DNA of 64,000 bases from contig BJHQ01000012.1 in assembly GCA_014193115.1 (NCBI GenBank), forward strand, positions 22,803 through 86,802, read 5' to 3'. The position numbers and the translations under genes were made by a program. This document shows, in pieces, positions 35,001-42,509 of this stretch (position 1 is the first letter of the stretch; every line of letters starts with the position of its first letter). Under the pieces are notes generated by a model, which was given only the letters and a program-made list of their open reading frames with translations, had not been told where the DNA came from and ran no database searches. Source of the stretch: Planctomycetota bacterium. Its GTDB lineage: Bacteria > Planctomycetota > UBA11346.

Positions 35001-35457
35001 AATCCAGCCGAGCTGGCGCTCGGCGCTCCCAGCCCAGTCGAGCAAGCGCACGACGCCCCCGGCCGAGGCCATGCTCTCAGCCGGCCAGGTCCGCCTGCGG
35101 CCGATCCTGATGACCTCGGCTGCGACCATGGCGGCGGCGGTGCCGACCATGCTCGGTCTCGGTGCCGGGGCAGAACTTCGCCAGCCGATGGCCTTCGCCG
35201 TGTTCTGGGGCGTGCTGGTCGCCACTGCGCTCAGCCTGGTGGTGGTCCCGGCGTTCTATGTCGCGACCAGCCGCCACGCCTGGTTCCGCTGGGCGATGCT
35301 GTTCCTGGCTGCCCTGATCGGAATCGCTCCGCTGGCCGGATTGATTGCCGGGTCATTTCAGGCGCTTGGCATCGCCGTCGTGGTCATCACCGCGGTTTTC
35401 TGCCTGTGGGGGCTGGCGCAGCTGGTCCAATGGCTGAACCGGCTCAGCGACCGGTGA
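32089..35457 (+). CDS. RND efflux permease (HAE1 type) with repeat-derived insertion
   Basis: 1122 aa, GTG start overlapping the adaptor stop. Proton-driven inner-membrane pump: first helix IRKPIAAWMVMAITVLLGCVSLARI, porter domain, TM4 with VGLVVDDAIMVQENI (paired Asp of the proton relay, about 398), and a second half beginning with LRRPLLALLGALVLFIGG. Between VDFANAF (about 925) and LSAGQVRLRPILMTSAATMAAAVP (about 990), where relatives have about 20 residues, about 60 Ala/Ser/Pro residues are inserted. These are encoded by three copies of a dispersed palindromic repeat, in frame, at a cytoplasmic loop. Substrate unknown. Confidence 0.95.
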   Translation: MNLTAVSIRKPIAAWMVMAITVLLGCVSLARIGVGSVPDVDLPLVNISLAWPGAAAEVVEQDLVEPVEEALSAVEGIKTITSRARLGSANLTLELHLGHEVDDAIQQVQTQLGLVRSILPKDVEPAVITKINIDEFPVVWISLSGPYSRARLADTVRDVVKERLQRVPGVADIQWGGYLDRNVRLWLDRDRLDERGLTAAEVVRRIQAEHVELPAGLIEGPAKEMDVRVLGEAGNLDSMRALAVGGTADQPVRLGDVAVVENGFADERTRARNSGDPAQSLGVKKQRGSNTVQVVTAVRKALGELQAVLPEGMRLEVNYDDSIFIAATVRDVEHELAWAVALTAIVVWLFLGSWRAMLNVLLAVPMSLLGTIAAIYVLGYTLNTFTLLALALVVGLVVDDAIMVQENISRYTEAGMKTRRAALKGTLEVTFAAAASTLAVVAVFLPLGLVPGTLGQYLVQFGVTLSIAVMLSYLEAVTLAPARCAQFLTVGRQDRGLVGRSADQVFNRLRQAYSAVLPWTLRRPLLALLGALVLFIGGLALVAFLPKELMPKQDRGAMFVRVETQAGAGIEETDRAMRRVEGWLAGQPEVERYFAVIGGFGGTGVNTGVVFVTLSQKHQRSASQTEVEQRARAAFGQWPGITATIQDLGNPGSRGEIDFSLRGSDWPGLAKANEQVMQRMRDSGRFVDIDTDYQLGRPQVAVLPDRDRARDLGVSTADLANTLNILLGGAKVGKFSLDGRRVDVRARLLASDRVRPEDLARVKVRTASGDLVPLSQVVTTEERPVLDVITRKDRSRAIGITANLAPGQTQETAQAWLDREVRGSLPEGIRLVKQGAAETYQEIFTGLLLAFVAGLVIAWMILAAQFNSMIQAVTVLSILPLAIAGAAGGLLAAGMSLNFLSVLGILLLMGIVKKNSIMLVDFANAFARGRVHAPEAPSASSAREAPTASSARGPEDVIADGDTQPQANQNPIQPSWRSALPAQSSKRTTPPAEAMLSAGQVRLRPILMTSAATMAAAVPTMLGLGAGAELRQPMAFAVFWGVLVATALSLVVVPAFYVATSRHAWFRWAMLFLAALIGIAPLAGLIAGSFQALGIAVVVITAVFCLWGLAQLVQWLNRLSDR
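34890..35030. repeat. Palindromic repeat cluster inserted in the RND permease gene
   Basis: Copies at 34890-34916 and 34917-34943 (direct) and 35004-35030 (inverted), each containing GCGCCGAGCGCCAGCTCGGC or a one-base variant. A fourth copy is intergenic at 3407-3433. The in-frame product is an APSASSAREAPTASSAR-type segment. Confidence 0.85.
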
Positions 35458-35463
35458 CGATCG

Positions 35464-36780
35464 TCAGTTGGCGATCCGTTCGAGCAGGATCAGGCTCATG
35501 TCGTCGTCGAGCCCACGCTCGCCAGACCAGTCGGTCAATTCGCGCTCGACCCGATCAAGCGCGGCGTCGGTGGTGAGGGCCGGCCTGACCAGGCCCCGGG
35601 CCAGACGATCGCGGCCGAATTCGAAGCCGAGATCGGAGCGGGCTTCGGTGACCCCGTCGGAATAAAAACAGCAGCGGTCGCCGGGCGCCAGATCGACGGT
35701 GTGCTCGATCCACTGGGTCCGGTCGGTGGCGATCCAGCCCACCGCCACGCCCCGGGTGGCGAGGTGCTCGACCGGGCCGCCCTGGCGCACGACCAGCGGG
35801 CCAGGGTGGCCGGCGCTGGCGAAGCGGATGGTGCCGCTGCGCCCATCGGCGACTCCGACCACGATGGTGAAATACTGCCGGGTGTGCGGGTCCATGCGGT
35901 AATGATCGTTGAGCCAGCGGAGCAGCGGCAGCGGTTCGGCGACCGGCGCATCATGGGCCAGGCTGCGCTGGACCTGGACCGCGAGCAGCGCAGCTCCCAC
36001 CCCGTGGCCGCTGACATCGAGCAGATGGAAGGACAGACGTCCATCGGCGAGCCGCTTGAAGCCAAGCAGATCCCCGCCCAGGCCGGCGCACGGCCGCCAA
36101 CGCCAGGCCGCCGCCCAGCCTGGCGCCGCCGGATCGGCGACCGGCAGCAGGTGCTGCTGGTAGCGGGCGGCGGCGTCCAGCTCGCTGCGCATCAAATCGT
36201 GGAGGTTCGCCAGCCGCGTATTCTGCTTGCGCAGCCGCTCCTCGAGTTCGGCGATCCGGCTGCCGACCCGCAGACGTTGGATAAGAACATCATACAGGAA
36301 CGGCTTGACCAGGACGTCATCGGCGCCGCCTTCCATCGCTTGGGCAACCAGTTCGCGGCTGCCGCGGCGCATGGTGACGACGATGTGCAGATAGCCGCGG
36401 TCAGCGGCGCGGAGCTGGCCCAGGGTGAACGGACTTGGCCGTCCGGGCAGCGACCAGTCGAGCACCGACAATCGGATCGCCGGATCGGCGCGCAGGATCT
36501 CCTCGGCGTCGGGCCAGGTGTTCGCGACCTGGACCTCGCAGCCGTGCTCGCGCAGGCATTCCGAATACAGCTGTTGGACCTCCGGATCCGGATCGGCGAC
36601 CAGGGCGCGGTGCGACAGCTTGCACAAAGCCCGGAACTTGGCGGTGGTGGAGGCGGCCCGCGGGTCGAGGATCCCCGACGCCGACGCATCGGCGGCGATG
36701 GTCGGAGACAACAGCTCGGCCGACGATTCGACCGAGGGATTGCCCCGGGTGGGGCTAGCTGTCGGTGTGGCTGGGCTCAC
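35464..36780 (-). CDS. Response regulator with PP2C (SpoIIE-type) phosphatase domain
   Basis: 438 aa, GTG start. Residues about 58-175 form a receiver domain (ALVADPDPEVQQLYSECL; phosphoacceptor Asp in SVLDWSLPG; DDVLVKPF with the conserved Lys). A short coiled coil (IAELEERLRKQNTRLANLHDLM) leads to a SpoIIE phosphatase: GGDLLGF, LLDVSGHGVGAALLA, SAGHPGPLVV, FYSDGVTEAR, LDDDMSLILLE, with the metal-binding Asp residues present. RsbU-like proteins dephosphorylate anti-sigma-antagonists in partner-switching. No cognate kinase or STAS protein lies nearby. Convergent with the RND gene. Confidence 0.92.
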   Translation of the reverse strand: MSPATPTASPTRGNPSVESSAELLSPTIAADASASGILDPRAASTTAKFRALCKLSHRALVADPDPEVQQLYSECLREHGCEVQVANTWPDAEEILRADPAIRLSVLDWSLPGRPSPFTLGQLRAADRGYLHIVVTMRRGSRELVAQAMEGGADDVLVKPFLYDVLIQRLRVGSRIAELEERLRKQNTRLANLHDLMRSELDAAARYQQHLLPVADPAAPGWAAAWRWRPCAGLGGDLLGFKRLADGRLSFHLLDVSGHGVGAALLAVQVQRSLAHDAPVAEPLPLLRWLNDHYRMDPHTRQYFTIVVGVADGRSGTIRFASAGHPGPLVVRQGGPVEHLATRGVAVGWIATDRTQWIEHTVDLAPGDRCCFYSDGVTEARSDLGFEFGRDRLARGLVRPALTTDAALDRVERELTDWSGERGLDDDMSLILLERIAN

Positions 36781-37179
36781 AACCGATCATCGTCCGCCAG
36801 CTGATGAACAGCCGATGAAGAAGATGACTTCTCGGCCCGAGACGAGCCCCGCGACCCGACCTGGATGGCGCGACTCCGGCGACTGGCCGAGCCTGCCTGG
36901 CGCAGCTCTGATCGACTCGGAAAAGCACGATAAAATAGGTGAGTATGATGGATCACGAAACCCTCTTCGCGATCCCGATGCGGATCGTTCCGGACCCTGG
37001 GCCGCGCCTTCCACCGCGCCATTGTCAGACAACCAGCCGTCTTGCAATGAGATGGTTGTGTTTCTAGGATAACCTCTACGTCGCAGTAGCGGCAATCGGA
37101 CGCTGGGCAATGGTTACGGTCGTCCACGGCCGGACCGCCTGGTGCCCGACTGCCGGGCCAGCGCCGGGAGACCGCCGCA
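36781..37179. other. Intergenic region upstream of pgi
   Basis: 399 bp between divergent genes. No credible gene; the overlapping short ORFs are shadows. It contains one good sigma70-like promoter facing pgi (separate entry). Confidence 0.55.
37042..37070 (+). promoter_or_regulatory. Sigma70-like promoter for pgi
   Basis: TTGCAA (37042-37047) and TAGGAT (37065-37070) are separated by 17 bp, about 110 bp before the pgi ATG, in a locally AT-richer stretch. Sequence match only. Confidence 0.45.
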
Positions 37180-38616
37180 ATGAGCATCACGCTCGACTAC
37201 ACCAATTGCCTGGCCGAGGCGATCAGTCCGACCCATGGTCTGATCCAGTCCGAGGTGAAGACGCTGATCGATAAAATCCCAGCCCATCATGCCAACCTTG
37301 AGGAACAACGCAGCAACGGCGAATCGGGCTTCTGGGAGCTCCCCTATCAGGACACTTCGGAACTCACGGCACTGCTGAAGAAGCACCAGGGCCGCTGGGA
37401 TCACCTGGTGGTTTGTGGAACCGGGGGTTCGGTGCTGACCCCGCGCAGCCTGTTCGGAGCCCTGGCCCATCGCCATCATAACGAGCTCGATCCCAAGGCC
37501 CGCAAAGGCGCCCCCAAGGTCCATTTCCTGTCCAGCGCCGATCCCCTCGCCGTGTCCCAGCTCCTCGGCGGCCTCGACCTCAAGAAGACCCTGTTCCAGG
37601 TGAACAGCCGGTCAGGCTCCACTGCCGAAGCGGTCGCCCAGACCTTGCTGATCCTTGAAGTATTGAAGAAGAAAGCCGGCAAGACCAGCCCGTCGAACCA
37701 GCTGGTGATCGTGACCGAACTGGAAAAATCCCCGCTGTTCGAGCTCGCCCGGCTGGAAAAATGCGATACGCTGCATTTCCCCGCCAACGTGTCCGGCCGC
37801 TTTTCCGTGCTCGGCAACAATACCTTGTTCATGGCCGGCTTGTCGGGGATCTCGGTGCCGGCGCTGCTCAAGGGCGGCGCTGCCGCCGACCAGCAGTTCC
37901 GCCATGGAGAGGCCAACGCCAATCCTGGCTACATGCACGCGCTGCTGCATTACCTGCTGACCCGCAAGCGCCGGAAGACCATCCACGCCACCTTCCCGTT
38001 CAGTGAGCGTCTGGGCCACGTCGCGACCTGGTACAACCATCTGGTCGCGGTCAGCCTGGGAAAAATGAACAACCGCCAGGGCAAAGCGGTCCATGTCGGC
38101 CCGAGCCCGGAATCGGCCGTGGGCACCTTCGACCTCCACGGCCAGCAGCAGCTGCATTCCGAAGGTCCGTTCGACAAGGTGGTCACGTTCATCACCGTCC
38201 GCGACCATGGCTCGACCCAGGCGGTGCCAGCATCGCCGATACGCTCGGATGGCCTGTCCTATGTCGGTGGAGCGGACCTCGCGACCCTGGTCGAACAGGG
38301 CCACCTGGCCGCCGAAGAGCACCTGACCAGCAGCGGCCGGCCGAGCATGAACCTGATCCTCGACACCGTCGACGAAGCCCACGTCATCGGCCTCTACCAT
38401 CTGCTCATGCTGTCGGCGGTGATGAGCGCCGAGTTGTACGGCATCGATCCGTTCGACCAGCCGAGCATCGAGCACGCCAAGGCCGGGATTTTCGCCCAGA
38501 CCGGGCGGAGCGGATTTGAGGATCGGGCCAAGAAATTGCGCGATTACCGGGCGAGACCTCGCCGCCGCACGGTCGAGCGCAGGATTCCCGAACCGGCCCC
38601 TGCGCCGGCTGAATGA
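37180..38616 (+). CDS. pgi: Glucose-6-phosphate isomerase
   Basis: 478 aa. Interconverts glucose-6-phosphate and fructose-6-phosphate in the cytoplasm. SIS-type sugar-phosphate binding segments: VVCGTGGSVLTPRSLFGAL, FQVNSRSGSTAEAVAQTLL, PANVSGRFSVLGNNTLFMAGLSG (family GGRFSVLS) and PFSERLGHVATWYNHLVAVSLGK; LHSEGPFDKVVTF contains the catalytic-region histidine, and HAKAGIF holds the late Lys region. The Gly-Ile-Gly-Gly-Ser motif is GTGGS here. About 35 basic/Pro-rich residues are added at the C terminus. Monocistronic, with its own promoter. Confidence 0.9.
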   Translation: MSITLDYTNCLAEAISPTHGLIQSEVKTLIDKIPAHHANLEEQRSNGESGFWELPYQDTSELTALLKKHQGRWDHLVVCGTGGSVLTPRSLFGALAHRHHNELDPKARKGAPKVHFLSSADPLAVSQLLGGLDLKKTLFQVNSRSGSTAEAVAQTLLILEVLKKKAGKTSPSNQLVIVTELEKSPLFELARLEKCDTLHFPANVSGRFSVLGNNTLFMAGLSGISVPALLKGGAAADQQFRHGEANANPGYMHALLHYLLTRKRRKTIHATFPFSERLGHVATWYNHLVAVSLGKMNNRQGKAVHVGPSPESAVGTFDLHGQQQLHSEGPFDKVVTFITVRDHGSTQAVPASPIRSDGLSYVGGADLATLVEQGHLAAEEHLTSSGRPSMNLILDTVDEAHVIGLYHLLMLSAVMSAELYGIDPFDQPSIEHAKAGIFAQTGRSGFEDRAKKLRDYRARPRRRTVERRIPEPAPAPAE

Positions 38617-38707
38617 TGCGGCCTGCACCTGACTGCACGGTAGGCAGAGGCTTGCCCGAACCCGCGTATCATTCGATGCTGGCAACCCTCCAGGGAAGGG
38701 GCGCTCC

Positions 38708-39571
38708 GTGACCGGCCTCCAGATCTTCGCCATCGTCGCCTTCGCCGTTTCGTTGGCGAATCTCGCCCGAGCGTTCTACCAGAACCGGGACCGGCCGCGG
38801 TCGCCGCTCACCCCCAGCGTTGGCGGATCGGCCTCGGCGGCCGCCACCCGTCCAGCGCCGGCTCCCCCTGCGCCCGCGCCCCGGCCGGCGCTGCCAGCTC
38901 GGCCACCAGCCAAAGCCGTCGAGGCCGGCACGGCGCCGACCGCCAAGGTTGCCGGCGGTCCTGGCAGCCCGCCACGTGCCGCCCTGCCTGGTCGTCCGGT
39001 CCAGCCGCCTCCAGCCAAGCCCGCGGAACCGCCAGCGCCGATCCTCAAGCCCGCCGAGACCAAACCGGCGGCAAAATCGGTAACCGATGACGATTCCGAT
39101 CGCGACGAGTTGTTCGCTGGCCTGAAGCCGACAGATGGCGGGGACGACGCCGCAGCGAAAGTGAAGCGTCTGCAGGAACTCGGCTTCCATCATTCCATCG
39201 AAGCCAAGACACCAGTGGTCGAACCGCTGGCCAATCAACCGCCCAAGCCGCGTACCCAGACCGCTGAACTCGACGACATCCTGAAGCGGATCGACAAAGT
39301 CCTGTCCGAAAGCCAGACGAACGAGGCCAAGCCGGCGGTTCCCGCTGCGGCACCAGCCGCTGCTCAACCGCCAAAACCGGATTCGATACCGGCGAAGCCG
39401 GAACCGGCCCGGTCCGAGTCAGTCGCCACCGACCTTGCGCCAGCACAAAACATCGATCCAGCCACTGGATCGAAGCCGCAGGATCCGGCCAAGCCGGAAT
39501 CGACGGCAAAGCCGGATGCAACAGCAAAGCCGGATGCAACGCCGGATCCTGGGCAGCAGAAGTTGTTCTGA
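38708..39571 (+). CDS. Membrane-anchored Pro/Ala-rich hypothetical protein
   Basis: 287 aa, GTG start. One N-terminal membrane helix (GLQIFAIVAFAVSLANLARAF) followed by low-complexity Ala/Pro sequence and two short ordered blocks: DDDSDRDELFAGLKPTDGGDDAAAKVKRLQELGF and TAELDDILKRIDKVLSESQ. The C terminus is a repetitive PDATAKPDATPDP-type tail. It looks like an anchored, largely disordered scaffold. No family recognised; codon use is as in neighbouring GC-rich genes. Confidence 0.65.
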   Translation: MTGLQIFAIVAFAVSLANLARAFYQNRDRPRSPLTPSVGGSASAAATRPAPAPPAPAPRPALPARPPAKAVEAGTAPTAKVAGGPGSPPRAALPGRPVQPPPAKPAEPPAPILKPAETKPAAKSVTDDDSDRDELFAGLKPTDGGDDAAAKVKRLQELGFHHSIEAKTPVVEPLANQPPKPRTQTAELDDILKRIDKVLSESQTNEAKPAVPAAAPAAAQPPKPDSIPAKPEPARSESVATDLAPAQNIDPATGSKPQDPAKPESTAKPDATAKPDATPDPGQQKLF

Positions 39572-39613
39572 GCCCATCCAGAACTGACGAACCGCTTTCT
39601 GATCGACCTGCCC

Positions 39614-40108
39614 GTGCGCGCCCCGGACGCCGCCCAGACCAGCCTTTTCACGTCCATCACCCTCGCAGACCGGGTTCCGGCTCGGCATCCCCTCCGCCCG
39701 GTGCGCGCCGTGGCGGTTGCGGTTGCAGACGACCTCAGGCCGGCTCTCGACCGGTTGTATCGCCCTGGCGGCAGCCGGCTGGCACCGCCCCCGGAACAGA
39801 TCCTGCGGGCCTTGCTGCTGTGGTCGATCTACTCGCTTCCCAGCGAAATGCGGCTGCTCGAAGAACTCGACTACAACCTGCTCTATCGATGGTTCGTCGG
39901 GCTCGACGCCGATGCGCCGGTGTGGCGCGAGAGCACCTTCCGCTCCAATCGCCGGCGGATTCTGGCCGCGCCGGTGGCTGGGGAATTTTTCGCCCGAGTC
40001 TTCGCGCGGTTGCCGCCACGCCTGCTTCCCGCCCATCGTTTCTCGGTGAACTGGCCCCTGGTCGACGCCTGGAGCGGCCAGCGCACCCTGGCCGAGGTGG
40101 CGCGGTGA
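39614..40108 (+). pseudogene. Truncated IS5-type transposase (N-terminal DUF772 part)
   Basis: 164 aa, GTG start. It reads as the N-terminal DUF772 domain of IS5-family transposases: QTSLFTSITLADRVPARHPLRPVRAV, PPPEQILRALLLWSIYSLPSEMRLLEELDYNLLYRWFVGL, WRESTFRSNRRRIL. It stops where the DDE catalytic core should begin; the usual FSVDGTLIEAW is FSVNWPLVDAW, so the first catalytic Asp is lost. No terminal inverted repeats seen. A dead remnant, located 1.3 kb before the cassette array. Confidence 0.8.
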
Positions 40109-40235
40109 GCGGCCGCTGTCTGCGCTGGGCAGCGCCGGATAGGGCGCCCGAGACCGAACACGACCGCGTCGATGGAGTTCGCTCTGACCAAAGACGCCAT
40201 CCCCCTGTGCTTGACCTGCCCAATGAGGCTCCGCC

Positions 40236-40258
40236 ACGGCGGGGTTTGACTCCGCCGT
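40236..40258. terminator. Hairpin after transposase remnant
   Basis: ACGGCGG and CCGCCGT form a 7-bp stem with a 9-base loop, in the gap before the L7/L12-like gene. No T-tract. Possible terminator or repeat arm. Confidence 0.3.
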
Positions 40259-40288
40259 AACCAGCGGAACATCAGCGTTCCGGCCACG

Positions 40289-41284
40289 ATGTCAGATTTC
40301 ACGGTCATCCTTCGAGAAACCCCGCCGCCGTGCCGGGATTCCGTTGCCGCCTTCCTCGGCAAGGCGTTCAGCTTGAAGGAATCGACCTGTGCTTCGATCG
40401 CCCATTCGGCGCCCATCGTCCTGCTCACCGGATTGACCATCGAGGAGGCGGCGGCCTGCTCCCTGTCTTTGTCCGGGCTCAGCCGTGCCGGGGCCACCGT
40501 CGATTTCGTCAATTCCTTCCCGGCCGATCTGCCCAAAATCGACTGGCCCCGCCGGCCGCAGCTGTTCAAGCGCGATCTCGCGGAACACATCGCCGATCTG
40601 CTCCTGCCGGTGCAAGGTCTCGCCCCAGGCACGACCTTGCTGTCGCTGATGGTCGCCCGGGTCGGTGGCAGCGCTCCAGCGACGGGTCGTTTCGCCGCGC
40701 CGATCCCAGGCGTCCCGGTTGCCGGTCCGGCCGCAGCGCCTCCACCTGGACGGCCCTCTCAGGAGTTCAGGGGCATCCAGCTGCCGGAGATCACGCCGTT
40801 CTCGACGCCGATGCTGCCGCCGACCGCGACTCCGCCGCCGACGCCGGCGGTGGGCGATACCGTGTCGCGGCTCAATGAGCTGTTCCCCGACGAAGGCGGC
40901 GGGTTCGTTCCGAACAATTCCGACATCACCAGCCTGCTCGATCGCCTCCTGCCTGATGAGCACGCCGGCGAACCGTCGACGACCACCCCCAATCCCATTG
41001 AAGTCAACCGCGGAGCCCCGCACCGGGTCGGGATGAACCAGGCCCCCGCCGCGTCTTCTCCGGGTTTCGCTGTCTTTCTGGCCAAGATCACCGACGAGGC
41101 CCGCCGGCTGAAAGCCGTTCCGCTGATCGCCGAACTCGGCAAGATCAGCACCGACGAAGCCGATGCGCTTTCGAAAAAGGTCATCATCCCGGTGATGAAA
41201 GGCGCCTCGAAGGACGAGGCCGAAGCGGCGAAGCAGAAATTCGCCAAGATCGGCATCATCGCCCGGGTCAAAGGCCCGGAATAG
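40289..41284 (+). CDS. Protein with two L7/L12 C-terminal-domain-like modules
   Basis: 331 aa. Residues 1-85 (VAAFLGKAFSLKESTCASIAHSAPIVLLTGLTIEEAAACSLSLSGLSRAGATVDFV) and 260-331 (LIAELGKISTDEADALSKKVIIPVMKGASKDEAEAAKQKFAKIGIIARVKG) both follow the helix-turn-helix-strand pattern of ribosomal L7/L12 CTD: helix, P-x-hydrophobic strand, G.s.eEA, A.iGa.v.V strand. They flank an about 170-residue Pro-rich, probably disordered linker. No catalytic motif. It is the last GC-rich gene before the AT-rich cassette array. Function unknown; the fold call is my reading of the pattern. Confidence 0.6.
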   Translation: MSDFTVILRETPPPCRDSVAAFLGKAFSLKESTCASIAHSAPIVLLTGLTIEEAAACSLSLSGLSRAGATVDFVNSFPADLPKIDWPRRPQLFKRDLAEHIADLLLPVQGLAPGTTLLSLMVARVGGSAPATGRFAAPIPGVPVAGPAAAPPPGRPSQEFRGIQLPEITPFSTPMLPPTATPPPTPAVGDTVSRLNELFPDEGGGFVPNNSDITSLLDRLLPDEHAGEPSTTTPNPIEVNRGAPHRVGMNQAPAASSPGFAVFLAKITDEARRLKAVPLIAELGKISTDEADALSKKVIIPVMKGASKDEAEAAKQKFAKIGIIARVKGPE

Positions 41285-41455
41285 CGTGTTCTTTGATTGG
41301 CTAACTACCAAGCGGTATTTTTTATTCCGGTATAAATCCATTTAGCTTAACCTCTACAAGACAAAGATTGCTTCTCATATTTGAAATATCTGAGGAAGAA
41401 TCAGCATATTTGCACATGAAAATCGCGATGGGGCATAAGGCTTCCCTCTCATCGA
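41285..41455. other. AT-rich non-coding lead-in to the cassette array
   Basis: 171 bp where composition drops abruptly. No ORF, integrase or clear attI site is visible. It may be decayed cassette material or an old recombination boundary. Confidence 0.5.
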
Positions 41456-41536
41456 GCCCAACGCAGGTTGCCGGAATTGGTAGGTTGAGGTGCTTAACAA
41501 GGCCCCATGGCCGGTTCGGCGATCTTTACGTGAGCA
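41456..41536 (+). other. attC-like site 1 (degenerate)
   Basis: R'' GCCCAAC (41456-41462) then GTTGCCGGAATTGG; 3' end CCGGTTCGGCGATCTTTACGTGAGC. A second RYYYAAC (GCTTAAC) is at 41492. R' is GTGAGCA, degenerate. Marks the left end of the array. Confidence 0.6.
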
Positions 41537-41563
41537 GATAAACCAATACATGAGGATAATACC

Positions 41564-41938
41564 ATGTCAGTTACCATTTCATTATCGGACGAGGAAATCG
41601 ATGTCATTAAATCATTAAATTCAGAAAATGATGTATGGAATTTTAATAAATGGCTCCTTTTAATTGTGATGATTGGCATGCTCATTGGATCCATGGCCCT
41701 CATGATAGGTGCCATAATTTTTGAACAATATGGAGATTTCTTTGAAGGTTTCATTATCATGATGTTCTGGATTTTGGGAACAATCGCCTTAAGAAAGAAT
41801 TGGAAGGATAATAAACGATCAAGACTGATTGATATGATTTATGAAAAATATAAGGAATCCGCCAAAAAAGGCGATGTACCAGGACCGGCGACTCACGCCG
41901 ATTCCGCTTCGCCTCCGTCTATCCCGCCGGCCCGGTGA
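41564..41938 (+). CDS. Cassette 1: small membrane protein with attC-encoded tail
   Basis: 124 aa. Two hydrophobic segments (WLLLIVMIGMLIGSMALMIGAIIF; FEGFIIMMFWILGTIAL) make it a likely inner-membrane protein. The last about 26 residues (KKGDVPGPATHADSASPPS...) are translated from attC 2, with the stop inside its 3' half. AT-rich codon use contrasts strongly with the chromosome. AGGA lies about 9 bp before the ATG. No known family. Confidence 0.75.
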   Translation: MSVTISLSDEEIDVIKSLNSENDVWNFNKWLLLIVMIGMLIGSMALMIGAIIFEQYGDFFEGFIIMMFWILGTIALRKNWKDNKRSRLIDMIYEKYKESAKKGDVPGPATHADSASPPSIPPAR

Positions 41939-41953
41939 TTGTTGATGCTGGGC
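41861..41953 (+). other. attC-like site 2
   Basis: 93 bp. R'' region GCCAAAAAAGGCGATG (AAC core mutated), CCGGCG, then GCCGGCCCGGTGATTGTTGA and R' GCTGGGC (41947-41953). The end of the cassette 1 gene is coded within it. Confidence 0.8.
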
Positions 41954-41967
41954 TCTTGGCTAATAAA

Positions 41968-42486
41968 ATGTTGTACAAAATAAGCAAGACGCCTTTGGAC
42001 ATTATTTTTTATCCCAGATCCTTCTGGCGAACAGAGGACTGGAAGAGCAGTTCCACAACCATGAAACCGGGATACATTTACGACGAGCTGCTCTATGCGG
42101 GAGACTTCGATGAGGTGAATATTCATTTATTACCCAATATAAAACGAATTCGTCTCTGGAATACTGATGATGTATTTCAGAAACTTACCAGCGTTTCCAT
42201 TTACCCTGACCATCAGGTCAAGGCCGTGATGATCACGGATGAAACGCACAGGGATTTGGTTTATCACTTTTCTCCGACCGTTCACTATTTCAACGATGAT
42301 GGATTTGAATATGTACCAAGCAATGAATGGATATCCCGTGAACCCAGGACGCCGATTAAATCCGAAGTCATTACCATGAATGAGGCAATCACACGATGGA
42401 ATATCGAGATTCATTTTGTTGATAATTACGAATTACTCAAGTTGGAATTGACGAAATGTGGCATACAGTACTGTGAACAAACCTAA
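41968..42486 (+). CDS. Cassette 2a: DUF6886-like protein
   Basis: 172 aa from MLYKISKTPLDIIFYPR, the first ATG after the attC; the ORF start at 41935 lies inside attC 2. The pattern (MLYKIS opening, VKAVMITDETHRDLVYHFSPTVHYFNDDGFEYV, WISREPRTPIKSEVI, NIEIHFVDN) resembles the DUF6886 family of unknown function, which opens with MLYHVSEE and has a D.AGYYVS block. Tentative. It shares its cassette with the P-loop gene 2b, with no recognisable attC between. Confidence 0.6.
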   Translation: MLYKISKTPLDIIFYPRSFWRTEDWKSSSTTMKPGYIYDELLYAGDFDEVNIHLLPNIKRIRLWNTDDVFQKLTSVSIYPDHQVKAVMITDETHRDLVYHFSPTVHYFNDDGFEYVPSNEWISREPRTPIKSEVITMNEAITRWNIEIHFVDNYELLKLELTKCGIQYCEQT

Positions 42487-42509
42487 CCATGAACAACGAG
42501 CGGAAGCCC

